This document shows positions 1 to 11,589 of a DNA stretch of 64,000 nt, piece by piece. The notes under the pieces were generated by a model. The model was not told where the DNA came from. It saw only the letters and a list, made by a program, of their open reading frames with translations, and did not search any database. The DNA is from Mytilus californianus. Taxonomy: Eukaryota; Mollusca; Bivalvia; Mytilida; Mytilidae. The stretch spans positions 10,478,001-10,542,000 of the forward strand of contig NW_026262659.1 in assembly GCF_021869535.1 (NCBI RefSeq). Direction: 5' to 3'. Position 1 is the first letter of the stretch. Each line of letters begins with the position of its first letter. The position numbers and the translations under genes were made by a program.

Positions 1-200
1 TCAGAAATTATTGTGATGTTTTTATCATTGCGAAAAATGCGACCGGGTTATAATCGCAATAATTAAAACTCACATTTTGAAATTTTCTATATGAGTTAAA
101 CAGGATTTTTCTCAATATCGCAAAAATTAAAATCACATTTTAGTCTAAAATGACAAAATAGCAATAATAAATGCACACAATAATTTCTGAATTTACAGTA
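1..200. mobile_element. MITE with long terminal inverted repeats, cut by the window edge
   Basis: Bases 1-13 (tcagaaattattg) are the reverse complement of 178-190, and the right end continues to 'aatttacagta' at 200. The element is therefore a palindromic, non-coding MITE whose first bases lie before the window. A second member of the family is at 37025-37172. The interior is A/T-rich with no ORF. The superfamily is not assigned. Confidence 0.6.
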
Positions 201-272
201 CTTTCTAAAAGAGATATAGCAATAAAAGTAGACCTAGTATGATTCAATGAGCTTTAACAATTTTACTTACAG

Positions 273-3200
273 ATAATCATCCAGAAAAGGCTCTCCTGGA
301 GCAGATGGACAGAGTGTTAGACTTGTGTGTAGCTTTGTGGGGGAGATTACCAGACTGTATTTCAGGTGGTTATATTTACAATGTAGAAACTATCACACAC
401 TTATATTCAGTTAACCTTAATTTTGTGACAGTTTTTTGCTCACAACATTGAGAATTTGTAATTTGTTCCTTGTAAAGTCATTCTGAAATATCATTTATAA
501 TGAAAAAAGATTATTAAAAAGTTTATGAAGTAACCAGTTTATGTCTACATATAAGGGTAATGAGAATTTTGCCAAATGCAGTGACTAACACCTAAAATTT
601 GTACAGAATGCTCTTTCAGATGAGTAGGATCAGATTTAGATGTCACTTCACGTCCTAAAGAATATGTAAATCCATGTAATATTGTATTAAATAAAGGCAG
701 GATGCTGCTTCATACAAAATCAAGAATAAATTATTAAGGAAGGCATTATTACAAAATTTCTATGTAGAAGGTGCAAAGCTCAGTTAATGGTGTAACTAAA
801 CTCTTTTTCATTTTCAATTTATTTCCGTAACCTCTGCAGGTTTAAAACAATATATAGAATTGTCAAAAATATGTTAAACTATGATCTTCTATTCTATGAA
901 TCTATCCATCTACAAAGTAAGAAAATCATGAAATAAAATTGTTGTGACGTAAGGTAAATAGAGCAAAACACAAAAATAAGTTAGTTTGCGGTAAATTGAG
1001 TGGTAACAATTTATTTTGTCTTTATATAGATGAGCCAGTAGAAGGATATGACTATCAACATTCCAGGAGAGAAGCATTGTCTAAATGGTTGATGTCAACT
1101 GCTGTACAGAGAATACAAGAAGATGTACAGGAGGCCAAATATAAGGTGATTTAAAAGACCTCTCTACCTCCAGTCTAACATTACAAGGGGGATTCAAATG
1201 GCCATAAAAGAAGGAAACCATTAACAATGAGGAAACGATTCATAAAAAATGGCATTGAAAATGTACTGTCAGACTTGATACGAGACGTGCAAGTGAAATG
1301 GAAAAAATTACATTCTTGCAAGTCATAAGAATGCTTTGTCAAAGTGTCCATTTGGTCGTGGAGGGAATAAAGCATTCATTTACATGTGCATCTGTTTCTA
1401 TCTAGACATCTGATATCAAACTTTTATTCCTAATTTGATGTCAGTTGTTATGGTACTCTGAATATATCAAATTTAACATTTAGATAAAATTTAATTTGAT
1501 ATTCATTAAAGTATACAAATAAACACTGAAGTCTAAGCAAGCAACAAACAATCAATCAAATTTATAGGTAAAAAGTTAAATCAAAATATGTAGGTTACAA
1601 GTTTTTTGTCTGTTAATTTTCAAACTCATGTTTTTTATTTAACCCTTTGTATCTTTTCCACCCTTTTCAAAATGTATATGGAAACTCATTTGAGAAATAA
1701 GATTTTGACTTTTCAAAAACAAATGAAATGCAATAGACATTGACATTGAGGTGTGCAGGAAAGTTTTTATGATGTATTTAAAGTTTATTAGTCCCCTACC
1801 GACGAAGTCGAAGGGGACTTTAGGTTTGCACTCCGTCTGTCTGTCTGTCTGGGTTTTTTTTGTTCCGGTCTGATGATTTTGTGCAGAGTTATGGTCCTTG
1901 GACTTAGAAAATTCACTTAACTAATCAGTTTTCCACACTTTTTTTCGTCATGGTTGAAGATATTGACTTGATATTTGCTAAATAGTTTACAGCATGACAA
2001 GTTATAGATCAAGTTAGCATTTTGTTCCAGTACAATGAATTTTTAACCGGTAGGGGACTATGTATTGCCATGCAATACTCTCAGAATGCTTGTTTAAACT
2101 ATTTTTCAGGGCAAAGATCATCTGCCAGCTATATTAGCATATTTGAGTGGAAGAAAAATTTCAGAAGCTTGTTTATTGGCTCAAAAGTCAGGTGACCATA
2201 GACTGGCATTGCTGTTGGCTCAGACAGAAAGTCATTATGTTGTCAGACAACTGGTAGAAAAACAACTGATTGAATGGGCAGAACTTGGGGTAAGATATCT
2301 TTATTTATGGTATCATAAACTGAATGAGAAGGGGTTGCTGAATATAACATTGATGTATATTACCTAATTAATTATTATCAAAAGGAGATGTGGTGGGATA
2401 TGTTGCTGAGAGAGCAACCCAACAAAAGAAAAGACACCTCGAGGTCAACATATGTATGTATATTTCATTCAGAAGACTTGGGAGATTTCATTGGTTTAAT
2501 GTACAAGATATTTGATTAACTACCCTTTCAAAAGCTAAGGGTTGGATGTAGGAAATTTCAGAAAGATAAGGCAGTAAGTAGCTTAGTGGTGAGATGTTAA
2601 CAAGTGATTCAAGAATGGCTTTGGAATTTTAGCAAGCAGTCCAGTTTTCACAGCCGACAAAATTGTTAATGCATTGTTCTCTCCATGTAGTATGCTTGCT
2701 TGAGTGCAGGAGAGCATAGGTTAAATTCAACCCATGGTCATTCAGTAAATATTTCAAGATTTTTAAAGTTGTGTTTTATGTAATAAAAATGGAATAATTT
2801 TGAAATTTTTCGCTGTTGCTTTTAGTCCTATTATTGATTTAATAAAATATTTTTACCATTTCAGGCAGATAAATATATAAATATAGTTCGCATGAAGATT
2901 TATGCCTTGTTGTCTGGACAGTTGGTATGGAGGGCACCTGTTGAACCTTACACCATGATTAATACATGTGAAACTATGGATTGGAAAAGAGCACTAGCTT
3001 TACATTTATGGTATATAATTTATTACCTTTTCACAGTATAAATGAATTTTCCATACATGAATAGTAATTTTGTGATAAATAATTAAGTTCAATGACTTCA
3101 AATAAGTTTTTTTTCCTGTTTGTATTTAATTATACACCCGCTTTAAAAAAGGGGGGGGGGGTATACTGTTTTACCTCTGTCTGTCCTTCTGTCAGTCCAT

Positions 3201-6200
3201 CATTCCGTCCGTCCGTCCCATTAATATTTTCGTCGCATTTTTCTCAGGAACTACTTGGCAAGGATTTCTGAAATTTGGTTTCAGGGTTTATATAAGTAAG
3301 TTACACCGTGTGATGCGTTTTCAGATTCATCACTCAACAACTTCCTGTTTACCGAACACTTGTATTATTTTACACATGATAGCCAAGTTGAAAATTTTCA
3401 TCACATTTTTCTCAGGAACTACTTGACCAGGATTTCTGAAATTTGGTTTCAGGGTTTATATAAGTAAGTTACACCGTGTGATGCGTTTTCAGATTCATCA
3501 CTTAACATCTTCCTGTTTACCAAACACTTGTATTATTTTACACATGATAGCCAAGTTGAAAATTTTCGTCACATTTTTCTCAGGAACTACTTGACAAGGA
3601 TTTCTGAAATTTGGTTTCAGGGTTTATATAAGTCAGCTTTACCGTGTGATGCCTTTCCAGATTCATCACTCAACAACTTCCTGTTTACCGAAATATTACA
3701 GCGGGGGTATCATCAGTGAGCAGTAGCTCACAGTTTTACTTGTTTTATATGAAGCTTTTGCACCACAATATCATTTTGTAAGGTTTCAGACATTATGTTA
3801 TGTCATGCTGAATTGATAAGAAAGCAGTAGGTTATGTAATAATTCTGATTTATCAGTTTTCAAAAAGTGTAAGCTAAATTTTCCTCTGTATTTTAAATAC
3901 TTGGGTTTCGTAGGAAATCTTATTTTGTATACAAAACCATTTTCTAGAAAATTAATTCAGGGTATATTAACTATATTTTTTAAATACCAATTTCAAAGAA
4001 TGAATTTAGTATTTGAGATTTCTTTCAGGTTCTTGTGTCCATCGAATTCACCGATCCATCAGGCTTTGTTAGATTATGAGGCAGGCTTCAAAGGGAGATC
4101 ATCTTGTGGAATATACTGTAATCCTCCGTTACCACCATATTCAGAAGGGGTATTAGATTGTCCAATCGAAGAGGAGGATGAAGGTCACATGTTAAGAGAC
4201 ACTTGTTATCATGTTTTAAAGTTATATTGTCAGAAATCTCATCGCTTAAACAGACTGTTAAATCCCACATCCTCAACAGAGAACCAGTTAGACTATAGGT
4301 TAAGGTAAGCCAAAAACTTAATTCACATATCCTCAACAGAGAACCTCGACAAGAGAATTAGTTAGATTATAGATTAAGGTAAGCTACACACACTGGACAG
4401 ATTTATTAAAGATGAATTTTGCCTGGTTTATCAAATACCTAGCAAAATTCAAACCATGATGAAATATTCCTCTGAAACTCAAATGAAAAGTTATACAAAT
4501 CCCATAATTTATCCTAAACATTGAATTAAAAATGATATATTGAATCTAAGAATTTATCCTAAACATTAAATGAAAAATGATATATTAAATCTAAGAATTA
4601 TTCAAAACAAAAATGCTATATTTATTTTAGCTGGCATCTGTACCAGATATTACAGTCTTAATATATCTATTTCAGCTGGCATCTGTACTAGATATTACAG
4701 TCTTTAGACTACAAACGTCTGTCCCCCTACCACAGAGCCTACATCCACATGAACTTTGCCTCACAATTAGAAATGTTTTATCTATTTCAGCTGGCATCTG
4801 TACCAGATATTACAATCTTTAGATTACAAACGTCTGTCCCCCTACCACAGAGCCTTCATCCACATGAACTTTGCCTCACAATTAGAAATGTTTTATCTAT
4901 TTCAGCTGGCATCTATACCAGATATTACAATCTTTAGATTACAAACATCTGTCCCCCTACCACAGAGCCTACATCCACATGAACTTTGCTTCACAATTGG
5001 AATCTATTGGATTATGGCATTGGGCTGTTTTTATTGTTCTACATATAGAAGACAAACAATGGTAAGACTTAGTCTGAAAAGCTTGGTTTATTGCCTGTAT
5101 TTATAATGAGCAATTGTAAATATATAAAATTTTACTTTTACTATTACCAGAGTTGTCCCTTGATGTTACCAAAACTTATTGTTTTTGTTTTCACTATCTG
5201 GATGTTGAATGGATTACCCCCAAACAAATAGATTTCAAATTTTCAGAATTTTATGGACCTTGAAATGTTACAGGTTCAATTTTCAGAATTTGATTGTTAA
5301 TGGTTCATGAGTCTTGAGTAAATATTGTGATTTTTTAATGAAAAAAAAACAGTTATGAAATTCTTGAAAAAGGATGGTCTATCTCTGTCTTAACTCTTTA
5401 ATACTTAAGATGTGGAAATGCAGAAAGGGTTTTAAAACAAAAAAGGACTAAAGGCTCATGTGCACAAACAATATTCAAACACTTAAAATTATATTTGTTT
5501 AATCAAATTAAAATGTTTAAGTAAATGACTTTCTTTGACACTCTGTGTAAGAGATAAAATGTATTATGATTTGAAATGGCAGTATATCTTTCAAAACTTT
5601 TTTATTGAAAGAGACTTATTATCCCATGCCTCTTCTTTGTAAAAAAACATTTTTGCAGATGTAGATAGAAAATGTGTCTGATAGTTGTTTATTTAATTAC
5701 TACTTTAATGAAACACAACTTTTGAATATTTATATTCCTGGTATTTGATATTTATGACAAGACATTGTTATTTTTATGTTATAGTCGGGAATCAGCAGTT
5801 AAGGATCTCCTGTACAGATATGTAACATTGTCCACAGATAAAGATAAGGAAGACTTCCTACAGGAGAAACTCAATATTCCTGTCAGGTGGATACACTATG
5901 CTAAGGTAAATATTCCTGTCAGGTGGATACACTATGCTAAGGTAAATATTCCTGTCAGATGGATACACTATGCTAAGGTAAATATTCCTGTCAGGTGGAT
6001 ACACTATGCCAAGGTAAATATTCCTGTCAGGTGGATACACTATGCTCAGGTAAATATTCCTGTCGGGTGGATACACTATGCTAAGGTAAATATTCCTGTC
6101 AGATGGATACACTGTGCTAAGGTAAATATTCCCGCTGGGTGGATACACTATGCTGAGGTAAATATCTCTCAGGTTATTACATTTTGTCAAGGTAAATATT

Positions 6201-9200
6201 CCTGTCAGGTGGATACACTATGCTAAGGTAAATATTCCTGTCAGGTGGATACACTATGCTAAGGTAAATATTCCTGTCAGGTGGATACACTATGCTAAGG
6301 TAAATATTCCTGTCAGGTGGATACACTATGTTAAGGTAAATATTCCTGTCAGATGGATACACTATGCTAAGGTAAATATTCCTGTCAGGTGGATACACTA
6401 TGCTAAGGTAAATATTCCTGTCAGGTGGATACACTATGCTAAGGTAAATATTCCTGTCAGGTGGATACACTATGCCAAAGTAAATATGCAGGTAAAAATC
6501 TCTCAGGTGAATACACTATGCCAAGGTAAAAATACCTGTCAAATTGATACACTATGCCAAGGTAAATATTCCTGTCAGGTGGATACACTATGCCAAGGTA
6601 AATATTTCTGTCAGGTGGATACACTATGCTGAGGTAAATATTCCTGTCAGGTGCATACACTATGCGAAAGTAAATATCTTTCTCAGGTGAATACACTATG
6701 CCAAGGTACAAAGTCCAATATCAGTGATTATATTTGATCAATTCTAAAAGGAGTAAGTTTGGTAAGGGCCATATTTGACCCTGATTATTAAGTCACATGA
6801 ATGATGAAGGCCTAGGAAACATAGAGTGCAGACAAACTAAATATAGAAGTCATATATGAAAAATGTCATAACAAGGATTATGATAAAAAAAAAATTGTTG
6901 ACACATGCACTCTATTTCCTGTCCAAAAAATAAATTAAAATTTACCCGTTTTCATCCAATTTTCGTGGAAAATCTATACGAGTGCTATTTGTGACGTCTT
7001 GAATAGAATGCAAGTACTTACAACAAAAAGACATATTTCCAATCAGTCATTGTATTAGCTATGATTCATTATATTATTGGTCAAGAAATCTTAGTAAACC
7101 AGTTCTACCTTTATTGTAGGCACTGAGAGCAAAGCATGAGAATAAAAGTCATGAGGAAGCCCTACATTTACTGAAATCGGGTCACTGGAATGCAAGTCAT
7201 AAAGTCATACTAAAACATATAGCTCCTGATGCCATCATTAATGGTGAGTTGTTTTTGAGTTAGTTTTTCTGTTATGACTATTAAAATGAAAAGGGCTCAA
7301 TTTTTGTATACATTTTAATGTTTCAATTCTTCTGTGCAAATAATTTCAATGTATTTAAATGATCAGTATGTTCCTTAAGTAAAAAAAAATAGCCAGTCCC
7401 TCCTTAAAAAATATAGAAGTTGGCATCGAAGTAAAGCATATTTCTGTTTTTCAGAAAATCACGAGTATCTTAAAAAATATCTGAAAGAATTATCCAACCC
7501 AGCACACAGCAGTAAAATATCAGATTGGCATTATGGTGGACAAGTGTTCCTGGATTATATCAATCAATGTGAGGCTGTAGAAAAATTTAAACAAGCTCTA
7601 AGTGGAGAAGAGGTATGTTATTTAATCAATCAGTGTGAAGATGTAGAGATTTAAATAAGTTACAAAATTATGTGTATGTGTATGTGTATAACCATACCTG
7701 ACCAGGAAAAGAACTTATAAGGTTATGGTTATTATTAAAAATTGCATAAATGACAAAGAAGTGCATGGCATATAATCTCTTCTACCCACAATTATGGACA
7801 AAGGAAGATAACCACTATTTAAAATATTGTCTTATTTTTTCCATTGCTTAAAACAATTCATTTCATAATTTGAAATGAAAGCAATCTATCCCTAAGTGCT
7901 CACAAGCACTTTGATTTCTATCAAGTGTTTGTAAATCATTTCACATTGTCTATATTCCCGCAGTTCCAGAGTGCAAATTTTTACAAAATCTAAATGAGAT
8001 AATAAAGAATCATGATATATTCAATCTTATTGAAATGTTTATATTTTGACATCAATTTGGACAGATAATATGAAAGCATTTATTATAATTACAGCAACAA
8101 AGACCGAGTGGTTATGACATAGAAAGCTTGGTACACAGTGTTACAACATTATGTGCCAAAGTGGGAAATTTACAGTGTTCAAATTCAAAAGAAAGGTAGG
8201 CATCTGTTTGTTAAATGTAAGACTTTGTAAATGGTACATTTTGACAGTTGTGAACTAATATAACAAAAGATTATGGTTAAGTTTCCAAATTCAGACATTT
8301 AGAATTATGAAAATTTATCATATTTCTTATTAAGTCACAAGCATGTCAAATTATCTTGAATATGATGAGCCAGCTATCATTGAAATATCTATCAGGCAAT
8401 AAATCTCAATGTTAGGAATAGACTAACACACACTATAAGTAATTCTTAATCAGTCCTATTTGAAAGAGATGCTACTTCATACCAATCAGTTTCATGACAA
8501 ATTTTAAATCTAGGATACAATGTCATTATGTAGTGTCCAAAATTTATCTTGTGATAATTTGTTTGCCTAGTGACAATGAGGGGGTGTGGGATATGTGGGC
8601 GTGCTTACAGAGGTTCTTAATATTAAACAGAGTCTTTATGATGATTTAATTGATATAATTTATTTTAAATTTAGATTATGCCAATCTGAGATGTCTAAAA
8701 TAGCAGCCGTTTTACTGAGAACATTATTACTATTACAAGGACACAGTGTAGGATCTTCTGATTATCTCCCCTTAACGTAAGTTACCTCATTTATGTCCCT
8801 ATAGATCTCATTACTATTACAAGGACAGAGTGTAGGATGTTCTGATTATCTCCCCTTAACGTAAGTTACCTCATTTATGTCCCTATAGATCTCATTACTA
8901 TTACAAGGACAGAGTGTAGGATCTTCTGATTATCTCCCCTTAACGTAAGTTACTTTATTTATTTCCCTAAGGTCTGATTCAAATTCAAATCAGTCTTGAA
9001 AATTTTAAAAGTAGTAAAAGCATTTATAATGATATTTATTTCACAAAGAAGAATTAAAGCTTATATTGTTATATAAATATGTAAGTTTGTCTTCATCGAT
9101 TATTCATTTTGCTTAAAAATTGTTTGATAAATTAAACTTGGTATGAATTAAAATAAAGTTTTACAATCAACTTTACATTAAAAATAGAAATATACATTGT

Positions 9201-9490
9201 GAAAAACACTTGCTGAGATATCTCTAATGCAAGCTTTATGTATATCCACATTGGAGAGAAACATTGATATCTAGTTTTAAGATACATGTATACATATCAA
9301 ACATTCTTGCATGCTGACAAGTAGATTGACCTGTTTTTAAATTATAATCAATTTGGTAGTTATAAACTTAAAATTCCTATTTTCTAGGATGTTAGCTCCA
9401 CATATCAGCAATTTACCAATGCCAGAAGATTACAGAATACAAGAGTTACGGGCCTTGACAAGAAGTAATATGATGGAAACAACTGCATGA
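273..9490 (+). CDS. NUP98: Nuclear pore complex protein Nup98-Nup96, C-terminal (Nup96) part, 12 exons
   Basis: Structural nucleoporin. Nup96 is released from the Nup98-Nup96 precursor by autoproteolysis and is an alpha-solenoid scaffold subunit of the Nup107-160 (Y) complex. Exons read from splice sites and frame: 273-365, 1030-1145, 2110-2289, 2865-3010, 4029-4304, 4906-5061, 5785-5905, 7120-7243, 7455-7612, 8095-8195, 8675-8776, 9388-9490. Every junction keeps one open frame, giving 557 residues and a TGA at 9488. Landmarks match the family as I remember it: ALLEQMDRVLDLCVALWGRLP (exon 1), SGRKISEACLLAQKSGDHRL (exon 3), an LSWHL block across exons 5/6, IPVRWIHYAK (exon 7), LPMPEDYRIQELRALT at the C terminus. 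The Nup98 half, the autoproteolytic site and the Sec13-binding start lie upstream. Odd: exon-boundary duplications at 4321, 4631, 5873, 7621 and 8777. Identity is firm; the exact donor of exon 7 is uncertain because of the array. Confidence 0.93.
366..1029 (+). other. NUP98-96 intron, no other feature seen
   Basis: Unique-looking AT-rich intron between exons 273-365 and 1030-1145. It has a consensus 3' splice site (tttatatag) at 1021-1029. I see no repeat element, RNA gene or plausible ORF. Confidence 0.5.
1146..1788 (+). other. NUP98-96 intron, first part, no element recognised
   Basis: AT-rich intronic sequence upstream of the family F element. The short antisense ORF within 1181-1375 has no recognisable features and is treated as chance. 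Confidence 0.4.
1789..2092 (+). mobile_element. Hairpin-bounded repeat, family F, copy 1 (in NUP98-96 intron)
   Basis: The 5' end is a hairpin: AGTCCCCT (1790-1797) pairs with AGGGGACT (1812-1819), with an inner GAC-gaa-GTC. A (GTCT)n tract at about 1834-1850 follows, then about 200 bp of body. The 3' end has GGTAGGGGACT (2049-2059), the exact reverse complement of 1790-1800. Two bases later is a second, unrelated hairpin, GTATTGC-cat-GCAATAC (2062-2078). No coding capacity. This is the shortest complete example of the shared grammar in the window. Confidence 0.7.
3131..3735 (+). mobile_element. Hairpin-bounded repeat, family E, copy 1 (in NUP98-96 intron)
   Basis: The 5' end 'tatacacccgcttt' folds back on the G-run and 'gtata' at 3151-3164. 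A CTGT/CCGT microsatellite (3176-3220) follows, then about three tandem monomers of about 167 bp (for example 'cacttgtattatttt' at 3357 and 3524). The 3' end has 'gcgggggtat' (3701-3710), an imperfect reverse complement of the 5' arm, and then the hairpin GTGAGC-agta-GCTCAC (3716-3731). Confidence 0.65.
4321..4382 (+). repeat. Duplicated exon end plus splice donor (copy of 4269-4305)
   Basis: The last part of exon 4029-4304 (cacatcctcaacagagaacc ... ttagactataggttaag|gtaagc) recurs in the intron as 'cacatatcctcaacagagaacc', a 14-base insertion, then 'gttagattatagattaag|gtaagc'. The copy keeps a consensus donor. Reading from the first donor into the copy meets a TAA at once, so use of the second donor would truncate the protein. 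It therefore looks like a non-productive decoy. Confidence 0.7.
4631..4905 (+). repeat. Upstream partial copies of NUP98-96 exon 6 with their acceptors
   Basis: The true exon 6 starts at 4906. Copies of its 5' half preceded by 'tatttcag' start at 4676 and 4791 (period 115 bp), and a short copy starts at 4631 after 'ttttag'. Copies 4676 and 4791 stop matching after about 98 bases and have no donor. Copy 4676 has an in-frame TAG near 4689. Period 115 is not a multiple of three, so splicing to either upstream acceptor breaks the frame. Only the third copy carries the histidine (DYKHLS) that I recall in the vertebrate protein, so it looks ancestral. Confidence 0.8.
5873..6710 (+). repeat. 36-bp minisatellite made of an exon end plus splice donor
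   Basis: The first unit (5873-5908) is the last 33 coding bases of NUP98-96 exon 7 plus 'gta' of the intron. Eight uninterrupted 36-bp units run to 6160. A 34-bp variant (6161-6194) follows, then eight more 36-bp units to 6482, then degenerate units to about 6710. Each unit encodes 12 residues (NIPVRWIHYAKV) and most contain the donor AAG|gtaaat. The frame stays open through the first eight units. Antisense ORFs here are artefacts of the repeat. Confidence 0.92.
7621..7663 (+). repeat. Degenerate duplicate of the end of NUP98-96 exon 9
   Basis: 'aatcaatcagtgtgaag', 'atgtagag' and 'atttaaataagtta' just after the donor at 7613 resemble exon bases about 7558-7600 (atcaatcaatgtgaggctgt, then agaaaaatttaaacaagct). 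By eye this is roughly three-quarters identical, so it would be an older copy than the other boundary duplications. Confidence 0.45.
8777..8944 (+). repeat. Two 84-bp tandem copies of the end of NUP98-96 exon 11 with both splice sites
   Basis: After the true donor at 8777, an 84-bp unit repeats twice. Each unit is intron start, 'tatag' acceptor, the last 56 bases of exon 11 and the 'gtaagtta' donor. Pseudo-exons would be 8805-8860 and 8889-8944. Each has both splice sites, but 56 nt is not a multiple of three, so inclusion would shift frame. Both read 'ggacagagtg' where the true exon has 'ggacacagtg'. Confidence 0.8.
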
Positions 9491-9779
9491 CAGAAGTTTG
9501 AATAAGATTTTTAACAAGACAAGATACTACAATTGTGTGTTGATCTTAAATATAAATATTGTCAAAGCCAGCATAAGTTCAAAATGTAATTCATGTATTG
9601 ACAGGATTTCCAGAATTATGACAAGATGATTATAATGCCAGTTAATATCATGCCATAAAAATTATGCTTAACATTGTACAGGCCTGTAAATATAGGTGTG
9701 TTTCCATATTTACTGAATCGAAAATTGGCCTAAATTGACAACTTTTGAACGGTCAAGGATTTATATCATTACTTTTAGT

Positions 9780-9845
9780 AATAAATATTATTTATAAGTT
9801 TTGATTTGTTATCAAGAAGATTTGAAGTGAAGAATATATAATAAA
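9780..9845 (+). promoter_or_regulatory. Candidate polyadenylation signals of NUP98-96
   Basis: AATAAA occurs at 9780-9785 and again at 9840-9845, about 290 and 350 bases after the stop codon at 9488-9490. The sequence between is AT-rich and non-coding, as expected for a 3' UTR. The actual cleavage site cannot be seen. Confidence 0.5.
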
Positions 9846-9990
9846 TTATGGATATTTAAAATGTATCAGTGAAACATTGTAATGGAATATCACATAACCA
9901 GCTTTACACTTGAGATTGTTAAGTTCAAGGTCTTTATACCAGCATTAACCTTTTTAAGTTTACCAATTTGAAGGAGTTGTGAATTTTGTA

Positions 9991-10606
9991 ATGCCCCTGC
10001 CGAGGGGTAGGCAGCATTTAGTTTTACACTTGTCTGCCTGTACGTTCATATGTCTGTCCGTACATCCAAAATTTATTTCCGTTTTCTAAGTTTAGTTTGC
10101 CTCATTAGATCAAGTTAGAATTTGGGTGGCGTCACTTTTACCTTTATTGAGTAATGTTCCTTCATAAAAGGAAAAATTGCTAAATTTGCATTCCTAATTC
10201 TATCTTCACTTTGCCTCAACCAAATGTTATGAAACTTACATATAATGTTATTACCATCAAACACAGATCAAGTTTGAATTTGGGTGGTGTCACTTTCACT
10301 ATTAACCGTTAATAGTGAAAATGACACCACCCAAATTCAACCTATTATAACGAGTTATCACTTTATAAAAGGAAAACTTGCTAAATTTGCTGATAATATT
10401 ACATGGACTCTAACTTTTATAATAGTTTGTTTCAATCCAATGTTATAAAACTGATTCACAAAGCTTATTACCACCAAACACAGATCAAAGTTCGAATTTC
10501 GTTGATGTCTTTCATCATTCAGGAGTTATGTCCCTTTATAAATTGAAAAATTGCTGAACTTGCCGTAACTATACATGTGGAGGAATCTGTGACCCATGGA
10601 TACATT
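9991..10606 (+). mobile_element. Hairpin-bounded repeat, family D, copy 1 (degenerate)
   Basis: The 5' end is 'atgcccctgccgaggggtag' then 'gcagcat', in which CTGCC pairs with GGCAG. A CTGT/CCGT-type tract follows (10027-10070), then monomers with 'cacagatcaag' at irregular spacing. The 3' end 'tgtgacccatggataca' (10588-10604) is a decayed form of the hairpin TGTGTCC-cat-GGACACA that is perfect in copies 2 and 3. The reverse-complement arm has decayed. Confidence 0.6.
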
Positions 10607-10954
10607 CTTCTTTCATTTATGATTTTTCTTCTATCAATTGACTTATTAACAATATGAAAAATACTAACAGACATGTGACTGAAGTCATATAAGGAGTTGA
10701 TTTGATCAAAAGGTTTTGAATCTATTTACATATATCTACCTGAAAGTAAATTACACTAGATCAACTTTGTAATTTTAGAAGATTTTATGATTTATCTGAC
10801 TGTTACCCCTGTAACAACAATAGAAATGTAAACAAACTAGGATTATTTGTATGTTATATTTTTAGCCAGTGACATTTTCGTGTAGAAAAACCAAAGAGAA
10901 GAAAGGAGTGAACATTTTTCACCTGTCAGATGAATCATATAAAGAGATTTAGAT
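10607..10954. other. No feature seen
   Basis: AT-rich intergenic sequence downstream of NUP98-96. No ORF of note, RNA gene or repeat is recognised. Confidence 0.4.
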
Positions 10955-11352
10955 ATAAAAAAAGAAGATGTGGTATGATTTTCAATGAGACAACTCTCAG
11001 CAATGAGCAAAACCAAGTATGGTAAGGCCCTGAAATGATAAATGTAAAACAATTTAAATGAGAAAAGTAACTGCCTGATTTATGAACAAAATAATAAATC
11101 AAATACAAATATAAAATACAGCAAAAGAAAACAAACACTAAATTACAGGCTCCTGACTTTGGATAGGCACATACAGAATGGTGCTGGGTTGAACATGTAA
11201 GCAGGTGCCCAACCCTCCTCATAACCTGGGACAGTGGTGCAACATAATAAAAAAAAAAAAAAACTGAACTAAGGCCACACTTAAAAATATTTTGGTTTGC
11301 CCAAACCCTAATCAGAGGTAGACAGTGAGTAGGTAGGTAGGCGTTTTCTTTA
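10955..11352 (-). mobile_element. Remnant of a retroposon 3' region
   Basis: On the - strand this ends in 'atcataccacatcttctttt', a tail that also ends copies at 11590-11742, 35417-35556 and 56484-56640 (+) and near 25588 (-). The middle holds 'ggcacatacagaatggtg' and 'cccaaccctcctcataacct', shared with remnants at 24760 and 26740. The antisense ORF here is hydrophobic and low-complexity and is not a credible gene. Confidence 0.45.
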
Positions 11353-11589
11353 TTTTTCGGCAAAGAGAAAATGAAGTGTCAGATGTTTTAAATTCTTCAT
11401 GCCTATCTGATTAAAAAAAAAATCACATCAGGACAATAAAAGATTTTGAGAAGGCAGCTATTTTTGGGTAGGTAGGGTTAGGGCAAACAAACATATCATT
11501 TTTTATGGCCTAAACAATTCATGAAAAACTAATAAAATCAACATCCACAAACTACAACAGTTCAAAAATGAGTAATATGAAATAAACAA

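Noticed and set aside
5858..6711. Three overlapping antisense ORFs with repeated tyrosine/proline-rich peptides
   Set aside because: They are the reverse reading of the 36-bp exon-donor minisatellite. The + strand reading extends a conserved Nup96 exon.
10935..11363. A 142-residue antisense ORF with hydrophobic stretches
   Set aside because: It overlaps a retroposon remnant found at several other places in other frames; no membrane-protein family resemblance.
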